Made by a program: the position numbers and the translations under genes
In this document: in pieces, positions 46,801-53,600 of the stretch
Numbering within the stretch: the first letter of the stretch is position 1
Layout: each line of letters opens with the position of its first letter
Assembly (NCBI RefSeq): GCF_051020975.1
Contig: NC_135037.1
Location: 9,052,001-9,116,000, forward strand
Length of the DNA stretch: 64,000 nt
DNA from: Osmia lignaria lignaria
Taxonomy: Eukaryota > Arthropoda > Insecta > Hymenoptera > Megachilidae
Direction: 5' to 3'
Notes under the pieces: generated by a model
The model's database searches: none
Seen by the model: only the letters and a program-made list of their open reading frames with translations
What the model was told of the DNA's origin: nothing

Positions 46801-49224
46801 TTCCAATTTAGTGCTGCTAAATATGAACAAATAATTCCAGAATTTGGAGTCCCCACAACGATGGAAGCGAAACAATCGCCATCCAAGACGAAATCCCACG
46901 ACAGTAAAACGAAAATAGCCATAGCGAACACGGTAAAGAACGTGCAGTTGAGGCCAAGTTACGCGATGCAACTGGAAGAGTATCAGAACAAAGAGAACGA
47001 AAATCCTCAGAAAGATACAAACGCGATCCCAAAGACGAAGGATGTCGTACACGAGCCCGGTATCTACTTATCCGAAGAGGACGCGCTTTACGCGCAAGTG
47101 AACGTTCGACTGGAACCGGAAGGCGAGTCACGTGATACGGAAGATGAATCCGAGAGAAGTTTAACGACATCCAACGAACCGCTTTCGTTGGATGGACAAG
47201 GGATAAAGAACGATGGTAAACTTTACAATTGTCCACGAATAGAATTGGACACTGAGACGGAGTGCGGTTATTCGCTTCCAAAAATCATGTCCACCAATGA
47301 TATGGACCAACTGGATAAACCGGAAAATCCTGAAGAATTGTACGCAGCGATCAACAAGGTCGGGATTTCGAGGAAGAATAAGTTTCCGGTCCCGGAGGAG
47401 GTTTGGGATGTGTCGGATGTGAAGAAATCATTGCACAAGGTAAATCAGTTTTTAATTGACGAGTGGATATGAAATTATAATAATTATAAAGTATTGTATA
47501 TAAAAATAAAAGCGCAAGCGTCAGATTCTACCAAATGTCCAGTCGTCAAAATGTTAAAATAAAATGTTAAAACATTTGTTGTATTGAAAAGATCTTGATC
47601 TACGTAATAAAAACTTAGTTAATTAAGAAATTATATGAAATTTGAATATTTATAAAAATTAACCATCGGAAGGTAAATAGAAATGGTATGGTATATTTTA
47701 TAGGTGAAGACCTCTAGTTTACCAAATTATGGAACACCCAGGCAGACAGGGGGTTACCGTACACCGAGCTTACCACGTCGTCTAGGGGTGAAGATGGGAA
47801 CACGAGCGATTTACAGTAGCCTCGTGCAAAAAGACACCGCCCTTACCGACGACATGGAATCTCTGTCGCTAAAGTCAGACACAGAATCGTCGATTCAGTC
47901 GTTGTCTGCAAGGTCCACGGAATCTCCTCCACCGGAAGCATACGTGCTCAGTTAGTAACGTTACCATTTGGAATTCTGAACATGTTAAAATACTTGAAAT
48001 CATTATTCTTATTTTTAATAACAATTATCGTTTCCCTATGTCTTACTATGTACATCCGTTTTTACATCGGTCGTTTAAAAACTCAAAATACCCTGAAAAA
48101 TTATAAAGAAATACTTAAAAAAATACTGTATATGAATTTCAAAAATTGTATGCAAACAGACGCAGATATTCGAACAGACGACGAGACGTTCCACGTTACC
48201 GAAGACGAATCAATGTCTGCTTCTTTAGCGGCACGTCTCGAAGAATTATCTTTCGCCGAGGAACGAATTCTGCAAACTATTAAATTGGAAAGAGGTCACG
48301 GCGGTAGTATAGGATTGCAAGTGACGGAAGGTAACGATGGTGGCGTTTACGTCCAAGCGGTATCGGTCGGAGGATCGGCCGATATGGCAGGAAACGTGAA
48401 TAAAGGTAAGTTTGAAATGCCATTTTTCACGGTAATCTCATTAATTTGGTGGAATCTATCGATTACAGGCGATCGTATCGTGGCGATAAACGGGCAGAAT
48501 TTATTGCACCTGCGATATGAGGATGCTCTGAAGATGCTGCAAAGCACTTCTGACACGATCGAACTTGTCCTTTCGCAATCTACTTCTCGTAAAAAAGTCA
48601 CCTCCAGGCAGAATCATCAGCAACCCGCGGATAATAATTATTTGAAGTAAGTGGAACAATTTTTAAATAATGTAAATTTCTTTAAATTCTGTTTCTAAAT
48701 TTAATCAGTAAAGTTTATTTAAATTTAAATTGTCGGGTTTATTACATTTATTAAGATTTATTTATGAAATATTAGTAACAAATACTTTTGAAAATTAAAA
48801 AATTATTCACAAGTTAAAGGCCGTAAGTATTTCTGAAGCAAAACTTTTAGGAAGAAAATTATATTGTTCAAACAATTTAATGTGCAACTGCTTGGAAACG
48901 TTTTTCAGCAGAGACAACTGTAGTGAAAGGGTTAAAAATGGGTGTCTATCTTGTTACAGTGACATCAGATTCGACGTGTCCTCGGAAGCGGATACGTCGA
49001 GTATGACGAACAAATGGCTGGTACAAAGGACTACCGATGTTGCATCAGTGCAAAACACCTCAAGTGCATACAGCAGTGCTGCATCGAGTGCAATGGGTAA
49101 TCACAACGCAAACAACCTGTACATGGGCGATCTCGTCGATAATGGCGCTCTTAAGTCCGCCAGTATGTTGCTTAGTATAGAAGACTTCGACGTCAGCAGG
49201 ACGAGTCGCCAAGTTTTTATTTAA
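13678..49224 (+). CDS. KIND-FERM-PDZ scaffold protein (PTPN13/FRMPD2-like), 16 coding exons
   Basis: I assembled 16 exons by splice sites and phase: 13678-13822, 28277-28449, 30575-30739, 35701-36575, 37064-37429, 38698-38878, 42116-42214, 43892-44112, 44441-44579, 44915-45705, 46370-46461, 46841-47439, 47704-47950, 48160-48405, 48469-48646, 48960-49224. They total 4782 nt and leave one frame of 1593 residues plus stop. Domain order: KIND (about 15-200), a His/Gln-rich and proline-rich linker (about 210-635), FERM (about 640-1080, with a 118-residue insert between F2 and F3), a disordered linker, one PDZ (about 1400-1490), and a Ser-rich tail ending RQVFI. In animals this order is shared by PTPN13 (five PDZ plus phosphatase) and FRMPD2 (three PDZ); here the stop follows one PDZ. 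KIND is a noncatalytic kinase-derived fold; FERM domains bind membrane lipids and tails of membrane proteins, so a cortical scaffold is the likely role. Exon 1 could have alternative 5' leaders. Transcript evidence would settle isoforms. Confidence 0.87.
14055..14126 (-). tRNA. tRNA-Glu-TTC: tRNA-Glu (TTC)
   Basis: On the minus strand this is a 72-nt cloverleaf. The acceptor stem TCCGGTA pairs with TACCGGA and is followed by discriminator A. Box A (TGGTCTAGTGG) and box B (GGTTCGATTCC) are intact. The anticodon arm is CCTGG-CTTTCAC-CCAGG, giving anticodon TTC. There is no intron. A T-run follows the 3' end on the minus strand (AAAA at about 14046). It lies antisense in intron 1 of the scaffold gene. 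Confidence 0.96.
15777..15848 (-). tRNA. tRNA-Glu-CTC: tRNA-Glu (CTC)
   Basis: A 72-nt cloverleaf with the same body as the copy at 14055, but the anticodon loop is CTCTCAC, giving anticodon CTC. The T stem CCGGG/CCCGG is fully Watson-Crick, making this the best-paired copy in the window. A short T-run (AAAAA at about 15764-15768 on +) follows the 3' end. It is antisense in intron 1. Confidence 0.96.
22533..22818. mobile_element. MITE-like element, TATACAGGGT termini
   Basis: TATACAGGGT at 22533-22542 is matched in inverted orientation by ACCCTGTATA at 22809-22818, bounding 286 bp of AT-rich sequence with no coding capacity. The ends resemble terminal repeats of short Tc1/mariner-type nonautonomous elements (inference). 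Copy number cannot be judged from this window. Confidence 0.55.
23006..23236. mobile_element. MITE-like element, imperfect inverted termini
   Basis: The left end (CTCGGCGGAGCCTGGGT at about 23017) and the complement of the right end (TTAATCCTCGGGTGGCGGA) are diverged versions of one terminal motif. Related copies occur in this window at 31042-31080 (right-end type), 57808-57900 and 58831-58975 (left-end type, sharing GGGTNAATCGTGACC). The shared ends and dispersed partial copies indicate an old nonautonomous DNA transposon family. Confidence 0.55.
24151..24311. mobile_element. MITE, GTTTCCGAATGGC inverted termini
   Basis: GTTTCCGAATGGC at 24151-24163 and GCCATTCGGAAAC at 24299-24311 are perfect 13-bp inverted repeats bounding 161 bp. 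About 50 bp of the left half recurs in inverted orientation at 36731-36781, which confirms a dispersed family. Confidence 0.7.
24822..24981. repeat. Dispersed repeat, copy 1
   Basis: About 160 bp beginning TTTGGTTCCCCTTCCTTTTT matches 30224-30390 in the same orientation with few changes. It is noncoding and AT-rich after the first 25 bases. It is probably a fragment of a nonautonomous transposon. Confidence 0.6.
25140..25620. repeat. Possible transposon-derived block
   Basis: A GC-richer block with an 8-bp stem, ATATCTCC/GGAGATAT (25205-25229), a TAGTAGTAGTAG run and a later sensible match to the same 'atatctc..cggag' motif near 25505. No second copy is seen in this window and no ORF is supported, so the assignment as a repeat is tentative. 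Confidence 0.25.
28277..28449 (+). CDS. Coding exon 2: central KIND domain
   Basis: The acceptor is CTGTTACAG and the donor AAG|GTACGT. The exon enters in phase 1 and leaves in phase 0. Its 58 residues include TPHTLELTPRGRVLLQL, corresponding to the strand pair in KIND domains where the kinase fold retains a 'P-x-x-L..G-x-V' pattern, then PPEYRPGRVYSDTDSEK leading to the next helix. Confidence 0.85.
29540..29660. repeat. Probable dispersed repeat with CCTTGA/TCAAGG arms
   Basis: A GC-richer segment with inverted arms CCTTGA and TCAAGG around an 8-9 nt spacer (about 29562-29582), followed by a sequence style I associate with common insect interspersed repeats. Only one copy lies in the window. 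Confidence 0.3.
30196..30246. repeat. Long hairpin at head of dispersed repeat
   Basis: TTTAAAGGAGGAGGGAACCA and its near-complement TTGGTTCCCCCTCCTTTTTA face each other across about 9 nt. The right arm is the start of the repeat shared with 24822. The extra left arm is absent at 24822, so this site may preserve the terminal inverted repeat or a nested insertion. Confidence 0.6.
30224..30390. repeat. Dispersed repeat, copy 2
   Basis: Direct-orientation match to 24822-24981, with shared landmarks TTTAAACATACAAATTTTAA and ATTCCTATAGAAAATTAACA, and small indels in the distal part. Confidence 0.6.
30575..30739 (+). CDS. Coding exon 3: distal KIND domain
   Basis: The acceptor is TTGCTTTCAG and the donor GAC|GTAAGT, phase 0 on both sides, 55 residues. 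MWMYSLGRALLDTTPRVAAL matches the KIND 'I-Y-S-L-G-x-x-L' helix; SALQSVLAAMTEPDPRRRAS matches the following kinase C-lobe-like helices. The frame that uses the ATG at 30553 runs through the acceptor and is not used. Confidence 0.85.
31042..31080. repeat. Partial copy of the 23006 element
   Basis: TTAATCCTTGGACGGCGGAC and the following bases match the complement of the right end of the element at 23006-23236. Confidence 0.55.
33503..33520. repeat. TAA microsatellite
   Basis: Six consecutive TAA units in intron 3. Confidence 0.8.
34002..34499 (-). mobile_element. Mariner-like transposon remnant with long inverted termini
   Basis: GAGTGTCACATCTTCAAATT at 34002 and its near-perfect complement ending at 34499 form terminal inverted repeats of about 30 bp. 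The minus strand between about 34330 and 34120 contains a broken transposase C-terminus: an LTPLHFFYGVFGK-like piece resembling the 'TPLDFFLWG' motif of mariner-type DDE transposases, then QTIDELRNSITDAI in another frame. Stops and a frameshift make it inactive. The internal deletion leaves about 500 bp. I see no clear TA target duplication. Confidence 0.75.
35701..36575 (+). CDS. Coding exon 4: KIND end and His/Gln-rich linker
   Basis: The acceptor is TATGTTTCAG and the donor AAG|GTAGGG; it enters in phase 0 and leaves in phase 2. The first 40 residues (VISEYCRTRLQSKPFTHIV and on) form the last KIND helices. The rest is low-complexity linker with His/Gln runs (HHHQQH, HHYHHHHP; residues about 228-310 of the protein) and a Tyr/Pro-rich tail with repeated VYSDPIYALP-style motifs. 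The minus-strand ORFs at 35744-36093 are shadows of this biased composition. Confidence 0.85.
36576..37063 (+). other. Intron 4
   Basis: About 490 bp. It contains a partial inverted copy of the 24151 MITE at 36731-36781 and otherwise nothing recognisable. Confidence 0.75.
36731..36781. repeat. Partial copy of the GTTTCCGAATGGC MITE
   Basis: ACCGAACCTGAGTTCTCAAT and flanks match the complement of 24151-24205 almost base for base; the other half of the element is missing. Confidence 0.7.
37064..37429 (+). CDS. Coding exon 5: proline-rich linker
   Basis: The acceptor is GTGTGACAG and the donor CTAG|GTAAGA, phase 2 on both sides, 122 residues. It is disordered and polar. Near its end GPPKPPR and EPPAKPPR are PxxPxR-type class II SH3 ligands about 30 residues apart. 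Confidence 0.8.
37430..38697 (+). other. Intron 5 with a palindromic transposon
   Basis: Contains the inverted-repeat element at 37452-37665. The remainder (37666-38697) shows no coding or RNA feature. Confidence 0.75.
37452..37665. mobile_element. Tc1/mariner-type palindromic MITE
   Basis: The two halves are inverted copies over about 75 bp each: ACAGTGGACCGCAAAAGTAT at the left and its diverged complement (CAGTGGGTCGCAAAAGTATT read on minus) at the right. The CAGTGG..CGCAAAAGTATTCG terminus is typical of Tc1-like elements. It lies 22 bp downstream of exon 5's donor. Confidence 0.8.
38698..38878 (+). CDS. Coding exon 6: basic linker before FERM
   Basis: The acceptor is AATGCTTTCAG and the donor AAG|GTAAAA; it enters in phase 2 and leaves in phase 0. 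The 60 residues are basic at first (KNGPRARRGKAVQRAPSRLY), then GPEFVVRANQPPKTLCVGQAK. I recognise no domain. The frame closes with both neighbours. Confidence 0.8.
39382..39453 (-). tRNA. tRNA-Glu-CTC: tRNA-Glu (CTC), weaker T stem
   Basis: A 72-nt cloverleaf, anticodon loop CTCTCAC. The T stem reads TTGGG/CCCGG, with two G-U pairs where other copies have one or none. Box A and box B are intact and an AAAA on + (about 39372) supplies a terminator. The ORF running through it on minus (39299-39619) is an artefact of tRNA sequence. Confidence 0.93.
39778..39922. mobile_element. Palindromic MITE, GATTAAAATGAGTCCAAACA termini
   Basis: GATTAAAATGAGTCCAAACA at 39778 and its complement ending at 39922 are perfect inverted repeats of about 23 bp around about 98 bp. 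A diverged copy of the terminus (GATTAAAGTGGTACCAAACA) lies at 41254. Confidence 0.75.
40786..40857 (-). tRNA. tRNA-Glu-TTC: tRNA-Glu (TTC)
   Basis: A 72-nt cloverleaf identical in body to the copy at 14055, anticodon TTC. A run of nine A on + at about 40758-40766 gives a strong Pol III terminator on minus. Confidence 0.96.
40988..41420. repeat. Possible pogo-like transposon fragment
   Basis: ACAGTAAAACCTGGATAAAT at about 40988 resembles pogo/Tigger-type ends. GCGAGGTGTCGA occurs twice in direct orientation (about 41047 and 41397). Between them is a GC-rich noncoding piece and, at 41254-41285, a terminus related to the MITE at 39778. This looks like a mosaic of decayed elements. Confidence 0.35.
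41794..41865 (-). tRNA. tRNA-Glu-TTC: tRNA-Glu (TTC)
   Basis: A 72-nt cloverleaf with the same body as 14055 and 40786, anticodon TTC. An A6 run on + at about 41782 supplies the terminator. It is antisense in intron 6, 250 bp upstream of the first FERM exon. Confidence 0.96.
42116..42214 (+). CDS. Coding exon 7: start of FERM F1 lobe
   Basis: The acceptor is TTTAAACAG and the donor CAG|GTAATT, phase 0 on both sides, 33 residues. GRIVVIMLTGQRVEVTCDPQ, then KVTAGDLFQ, is the ubiquitin-like first strand pair and helix start of a FERM F1 lobe. Confidence 0.85.
42215..43891 (+). other. Intron 7
   Basis: About 1.7 kb of AT-rich sequence. I see no feature in it. Confidence 0.7.
43892..44112 (+). 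CDS. Coding exon 8: rest of FERM F1 lobe
   Basis: The acceptor is TGATTTTAG and the donor AAG|GTATTC; it leaves in phase 2. AIVQAESLDENFTLGLAVLL continues the F1 helix ('ENFTLGLAVL'), and LPTSFMLYLRLRFFLPSLRG matches the 'LYLRVRFF' strand that closes F1. A donor at 44105 (G|GTATAA) would give phase 1 and break the frame of exon 9, so 44112 is used. Confidence 0.83.
44113..44440 (+). other. Intron 8
   Basis: About 330 bp, AT-rich; nothing recognised. Confidence 0.7.
44441..44579 (+). CDS. Coding exon 9: FERM F2 lobe start
   Basis: The acceptor is TTTGTTTTAG and the donor AAC|GTGAGT; it enters in phase 2 and leaves in phase 0. SWISKHLLYLQIRRCILEQQ followed by ALQAEFGNYN is the classic F2 opening ('hLyylQlr..il', then 'LaalalQaefGdY'). 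Confidence 0.87.
44580..44914 (+). other. Intron 9
   Basis: About 335 bp, AT-rich; nothing recognised. Confidence 0.7.
44915..45705 (+). CDS. Coding exon 10: FERM F2 end, insert, F3 start
   Basis: The acceptor is TCCCTTTAG and the donor AA|GTAAGT; it enters in phase 0 and leaves in phase 2. F2 ends with the helix pattern LDSNKAEDMFVTHAQTLPDY and GSHYYIATV. About 118 residues of charged, Ser/Asn-rich sequence follow, including an Asn tract near residues 959-970 of the protein. F3 then begins at about residue 987 with SNVWLAIHAQGLKLFERGGE. The insert sits between F2 and F3, where FERM proteins normally have a short linker. The ATG at 44978 is internal and not a start. Confidence 0.88.
45706..46369 (+). 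other. Intron 10
   Basis: About 660 bp, AT-rich; nothing recognised. Confidence 0.7.
46370..46461 (+). CDS. Coding exon 11: end of FERM F3 lobe
   Basis: The acceptor is TTTTTGCAG and the donor AAAG|GTACGT; it enters in phase 2 and leaves in phase 1. KSYFAFKLTSLHHQFFLRLR is the last F3 strand and C-terminal helix. It is too short to stand out as an ORF but is required by phase and domain. Confidence 0.83.
46640..46741. repeat. Two-copy 51-bp tandem repeat
   Basis: Copies at 46640-46690 and 46691-46741 share ATTGTCAAAATTA and CTGCTTCCCCTGG-like segments with about 10 differences. It lies in the intron between exons 11 and 12, about 100 bp upstream of the acceptor. Confidence 0.75.
46841..47439 (+). 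CDS. Coding exon 12: acidic linker between FERM and PDZ
   Basis: The acceptor ATAATTCCAG at 46840 is chosen because it fits phase 1 and reads EFGVPTTMEAKQ; the acceptor at 46811 would meet a stop after a few codons. The donor is AAG|GTAAAT, leaving in phase 0. The 200 residues are polar and disordered, with NKENENPQ, acidic stretches and two 'eleLYAainK' style motifs (EDALYAQVNV and EELYAAINKV), possible tyrosine phosphorylation sites (inference). Confidence 0.82.
47704..47950 (+). CDS. Coding exon 13: Ser-rich linker
   Basis: The acceptor is TTTTATAG and the donor CTCA|GTTAGT; it enters in phase 0 and leaves in phase 1. It reads VKTSSLPNYGTPRQTGGYRT, then a Ser-rich tract SLSLKSDTESSIQSLSARST. 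Without splicing the frame stops at the TAG inside the donor. Confidence 0.82.
48160..48405 (+). CDS. Coding exon 14: first half of PDZ domain
   Basis: The acceptor is GTATGCAAACAG and the donor AAAG|GTAAGT, phase 1 on both sides. Before the PDZ is an acidic helix-like stretch (SLAARLEELSFAEERILQTI). The carboxylate-binding loop appears as GGSIGLQV at residues about 1412-1419, followed by GGVYVQAVSVGGSADMAG, a standard PDZ strand and turn. Confidence 0.88.
48469..48646 (+). CDS. Coding exon 15: second half of PDZ domain
   Basis: Separated from exon 14 by a 63-bp intron. The acceptor is CGATTACAG and the donor TTGAA|GTAAGT, leaving in phase 2. GDRIVAINGQNLLHLRYEDA, then LKMLQSTSDTIELVLSQ, is the canonical PDZ second half. 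The first residue of the second helix is Tyr (LRYEDAL), not the His of class I domains. If the 63-bp intron is retained the frame stays open (21 codons, no stop). Confidence 0.88.
48647..48959 (+). other. Intron 15
   Basis: About 310 bp, AT-rich; nothing recognised beyond the acceptor CTTGTTACAG. Confidence 0.7.
48960..49224 (+). CDS. Coding exon 16: C-terminal tail and stop
   Basis: Enters in phase 2 and stops at TAA 49222-49224. The 88 residues are Ser/Ala/Asn-rich and end SIEDFDVSRTSRQVFI. The final V-F-I fits a class II PDZ ligand (hydrophobic at 0 and -2). No second PDZ or phosphatase domain follows before the next promoter. A non-stop isoform is not supported, as I find no good donor before the stop. 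Confidence 0.8.
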
Positions 49225-50516
49225 TCGACGATATACAAGTTAGTACCATTTTTTATTATAATACTTTTTATCTTATTCAATCTACTAAACTTCCTTACAA
49301 AATCTAACGATGCTTCTCTACTTCGTGAAAAATTAAAAAAAGCAAATTTTTTGAAATATTAGTCTTTTATTTGTAACTTTGTAACTTTGATTTAATACAA
49401 GTAATATTTTTAAAAACAATTTAAAAATATAGAATAACTGATAATATTAATTATTAATCGCGACGAATTAAGTGTTATAGAATAATATAAATTGTTCAGA
49501 ACATTAAGCCTTTTGAAGCTTAAATTTGGTAATTTGAAGGATTGGAAGTGAATTAGCATATAGAATCGTTCTATTTGCAAGACTGACATTTCGCTTACCC
49601 TTTGAATTTCGGTTCACTAATCGAGGTAATAGCCACCCGCACAATTCTGGTAGAAAATACTATTAAGACCATTACGTCCATTATATTGTACATGGCTGCA
49701 TCGACTACGTAACTTAATCGAATTGTTTTTATCCATTTAACGGACGAAGCCTTGCTCAGAGTTCGAGGCGGCATCATTTGCTACTCTTTCTACTTGTTCG
49801 TTTAATACGAACTGTCACGCAGGCTTGTCCTATTGTTAGAAACAAAAAATTCGAATGATATTAAATTTTCTATTCTTATATTCTATTTCTCACAATATTC
49901 CAAATTAATTTTATTTCTGAATATTTTAATTACTATTTATTGTCACTTTTATTCTTCTCTCAATGTCATTATTGTCTATTTTCTAAAGTATTCTGTTGAA
50001 TTAGATTCATTACTTACCCAAACAACAAAGGAACGCCCAAATCTAATTTGAATCTTCTTAATTTCAATACAAAGAATATCTAAAACTTCGTTGTACGAAA
50101 TTTACAAAATTTGTTTAATCGATTCGTAGACATTTGAATAAGGAAAGTAATCCTATCCGGGACAAAAGGTAACCCTACCAGTCCTATCACGTTCAGAAAC
50201 AGCATCGATTTTAGAATTTCCCCAGACGTATCCCATCAGGGTCTTCCTTCATTCAATAGGAAATTTAAACTTGCCAGCATTAGTGAATCACTGCTATTGA
50301 CCGCGAAGCGAGAAGGGGTGGGAAGAGGTAGCCAGAGGATGACGATCCGTGATGACAGACGTGTCATTTGTACGGAATCACCCTTAGTATCCCTCGGACG
50401 TTCTAACGCCGTGGGTTAGTCACGCGTTTCTGTATTTCGAGTTTCGTTTGAAAACATTCGCGTTAACAGTCGTCCGACGGTCTGCGACATGCAGAAACAT
50501 AAATCTCCGGGATCGC
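49225..50516. other. 3' UTR and intergenic gap
   Basis: About 1.3 kb between the scaffold stop and the promoter of the next gene. It is AT-rich to about 50100, then GC-richer. I do not see a clear AATAAA within the first few hundred bases, so the cleavage site is not assigned. No ORF is supported. Confidence 0.6.
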
Positions 50517-50545
50517 TATAAATTTCCTGTGCGCCACGGTACAGT
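50517..50545 (+). promoter_or_regulatory. TATA box plus Inr candidate
   Basis: TATAAAT at 50517-50523 is followed 26 nt later by an ACAGT initiator with A at 50543. Spacing is slightly tight but near normal for insect TATA promoters. It would give a 123-nt leader to the ATG at 50666. A second initiator-like TCAGT lies at about 50593. Confidence 0.4.
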
Positions 50546-50665
50546 TTCTCTTCGTCGAGTTTCCCGGTATAGCCGAGCGCGCGACACCGAGTCAGTCGAA
50601 ACTTTAAATTGATAAGAGTTAGCCGAGGACAATAGAGGCGAGCTTCTTGAACGTCTGCCAGTGCC

Positions 50666-53600
50666 ATGCACACCAACGTCCGATCAATCGTTGTTTCAGA
50701 CGCAGAGTCGACGAGCGCACCGCCGGTCCCGCCTAGACGCAAGAAGCGAAAACCGAAGCCCGCGGCGATCGCTAGATCTCCTGTTTCACGAGAAACTTCA
50801 CCGAGCGCGGCTCTCGAGAAGCCGGATAGAAAGCGTTCGGCGCCTCCTCCGCCTCCACCGCGGACAGCTCGACGAATCAAATCCCGTCAGTCAGAGGGAA
50901 GAGTTTCGAACGATCCAGAAACAGCCCGTGCCGAAGAAACGTCGTACGATCGCGTTTCCATTATAAACGAAACGCGTAATAACGAAAAGAATTCAGACCG
51001 TGTCGTAGATTCGCCAAGAAAATCACGACTCGCGTTCACCAAGAAGGAGACCAACAAGTATCCTCCGCTCTTCTTCACCCTGCACGACTTTCAAAATGTT
51101 ATGTCAAGCACGTTGCAACAGGGAGACGATCCGGCGGACAAATCGTCCACGGAGTTCGCCACCTCCCTTAACGATCCTCGCCGACAGTCCTTCGAGAATT
51201 CGTTGGACGACGAAGAGAACGAACTCTGTTTCCGTGTCACCACTACGAATCTACCGTTCGAGAGGTGTTTGGACAGATGGACCGCCACGTTTGCCGACCA
51301 CTTTATCGACAAGTTCGACGAGTCGAATCGTTTCATCTTCGAGGACTACATCGACAGAAGCAACAAGGTAAACGTTCGTCGATCGACCGGTCCGATGTGC
51401 TACGACAGCTACGAAGAGGAGCCCTCGGTACCTCGTTTGACCAAGGTGAGATTCGTGATCGAGTCGCCGAGCACCTCGACGCCGGACGAGGACGAGGAAC
51501 TCGTGTGCGATAGTTTAGGAAACATAGAGCCTCTGCTGGACGAGGAAGTTAACTTCTGTCGCGGATCTTCCGTGCGATTGACCGAGATCGCCGATGACAC
51601 GGATTGTTCGGAGGGAATCGAGGATGAGAGTCGTCGGGATTCAGATGAATTTGGAGATGTCCCCCTCACCTCGATCTTGAGGACACGAAATCATTCCACC
51701 GAGCGGATGTCGCTGGAAGATGCCTCGAATATCATTGAATTCACTGATCAAGAATCCTTCTTAGAATGTGAAATTACTCGAAATGATTCTAGAGACTCGT
51801 TTCACAGCTCCAGCTCGCAGGATTTGCAAAATGATACAGTTTTTCCTAAGTTGAAGATTACGGAGGTCAGCAAGGCTTGGTTGAATCTGATCAAACCGAA
51901 AACCGAGTGCACTGTAGTGTTGGCAGAGATTAGAGAAGATTGTTTAATTGATAGATTCGATGATTCGAATGAAGGGAAGAATGAAAATGATAACACAAAT
52001 GAGATTGAGAGTGATGTTAAAGAGTCGATGATGAACGAAATGAATGTTAATGTTGATCGAGAAGACGAAACCGCTGAAGAAAATTTAGAAATTGGTGAAC
52101 AGAAATTGGTAACAGGTGAGATCGATGATTTCGATTACAGATTGACAGTAAATGAAGTAGACAATGATATCCTGAAAGAAGAATCAGTACTAGATGAAGT
52201 GAAAAATGAATTTAATGAAGAACAAAAATTGGTAACAGATAAAATTGAAAATTTTGATCACCAACTAACAGAAAATGATATTGTTAAAGAAGAGTTAGTA
52301 TTAGATGAAGTACAGAATGAAGTTAAGGAAGAAACAAAGGAAAATGGACAAATAATAAATGATCAATCTGATAAATCGACAACGGAATACAGAAGAAGAA
52401 TTTTTGTAAATGAATCATTAAGAAATCTGATGAATCGTCAGGATTTTTCATCGAATGACTTTGGAGAAGAAAATTCAAGTTTAGAGGAGAGTAGTGAAAG
52501 TTTAAACCAACCAGAAGAAGATTCTCAAGGATCGAATAACAAAAACCCCGACGAGGTGAAAGATAACAAAATTATTACAAAAGCTGAAATTTTTGAAAGA
52601 AAAGAAAGCATCAGTGTCCCAGTTGACGTTCGAAGAAACTCTTTCCTGGAAAATATGCTGTCTAAAGATTCGGATCAAATCTGGACGAGTTGTGAAATTG
52701 TTGCTGCTCATCCAAAAACATCTTCCTTGATAATAAATGAGGAATCACCTTCAGAAAATAAAATTGCAATCAGATTAAATGATTCGATAAGCAAGGACCT
52801 AGAAATCCAACAAATTTTACAAGAATCCAAAGCGTTGTTAAAAAAGGTAGATACCAGTGTTCCAAAATTAATCAGACCTAAAATCACCCCTCCATCGAAG
52901 GAGAAAAATCCTGGCGAGATAAAGTGCACAGTGTTAAACGAATTGCTGTCCAACTTCAACAGTATTAAATTGAAGCCAGCGAAGAAAGTCATCGTTGAAA
53001 CTCTTCCTCAAATGACTGCTTCTATTCACCAAAATGTGGATCAACAGAACTTAGAAACTTCAAGAAACCTGGAGAATTTGCATGGTAAGATAACCAAGGA
53101 AACTTCCGACGGAGTCTCTGACCCAAAACCAAAAATGCTCTCATTGGAACAGGAGGATAAGATTATCTCTTCGGCATTTAAAGTTTCAAATTCAAATGAC
53201 TACGACAATAAGATCCAAGAATTACCAAGAGAATCAGACACCAGCGTTAGGGAAGAAGACCCAAAGAAGTTAACAAGATCCTCGGAAGAACTAATTAAAA
53301 TGTCAGAAATGAATCTATACAGAGCCAAGGTTATCCAGAACGAAGATTCTTCAGAATCGTCGAAAGATACGAGCGAGGATCGCGTCGAATTGCAGGATCA
53401 AAATGTTGAAAATAATACGGAGGTCAGCGCGAACCCTTTGAAAAGTGAAAAGACTGACGTAACAGTACACGAATCTGACGATCGTGATCGCGGAGAGGAA
53501 GAAAATATGAATTATAATCGAGTTGAACGGTTAGATTTAAGAAGCAGGAGGACGTTTAGCGGCGATAAGAAGAGTGCCATAGTTAGGAGGATCCCTCGAC

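Noticed and set aside
46812..46840. Acceptor at 46811 for exon 12
   Set aside because: With the phase-1 end of exon 11 it gives a stop within eight codons; the acceptor at 46840 keeps the frame.
47982..48159. N-terminal membrane segment in front of the PDZ (ORF from 47982)
   Set aside because: The hydrophobic stretch is intron sequence between donor 47950 and acceptor 48159; the phases of exons 13 and 14 match without it.
50416..50880. 154-codon minus-strand ORF
   Set aside because: It lies over the GC-rich promoter and start of the large exon; its Gly-run is the complement of the hexaproline codons.
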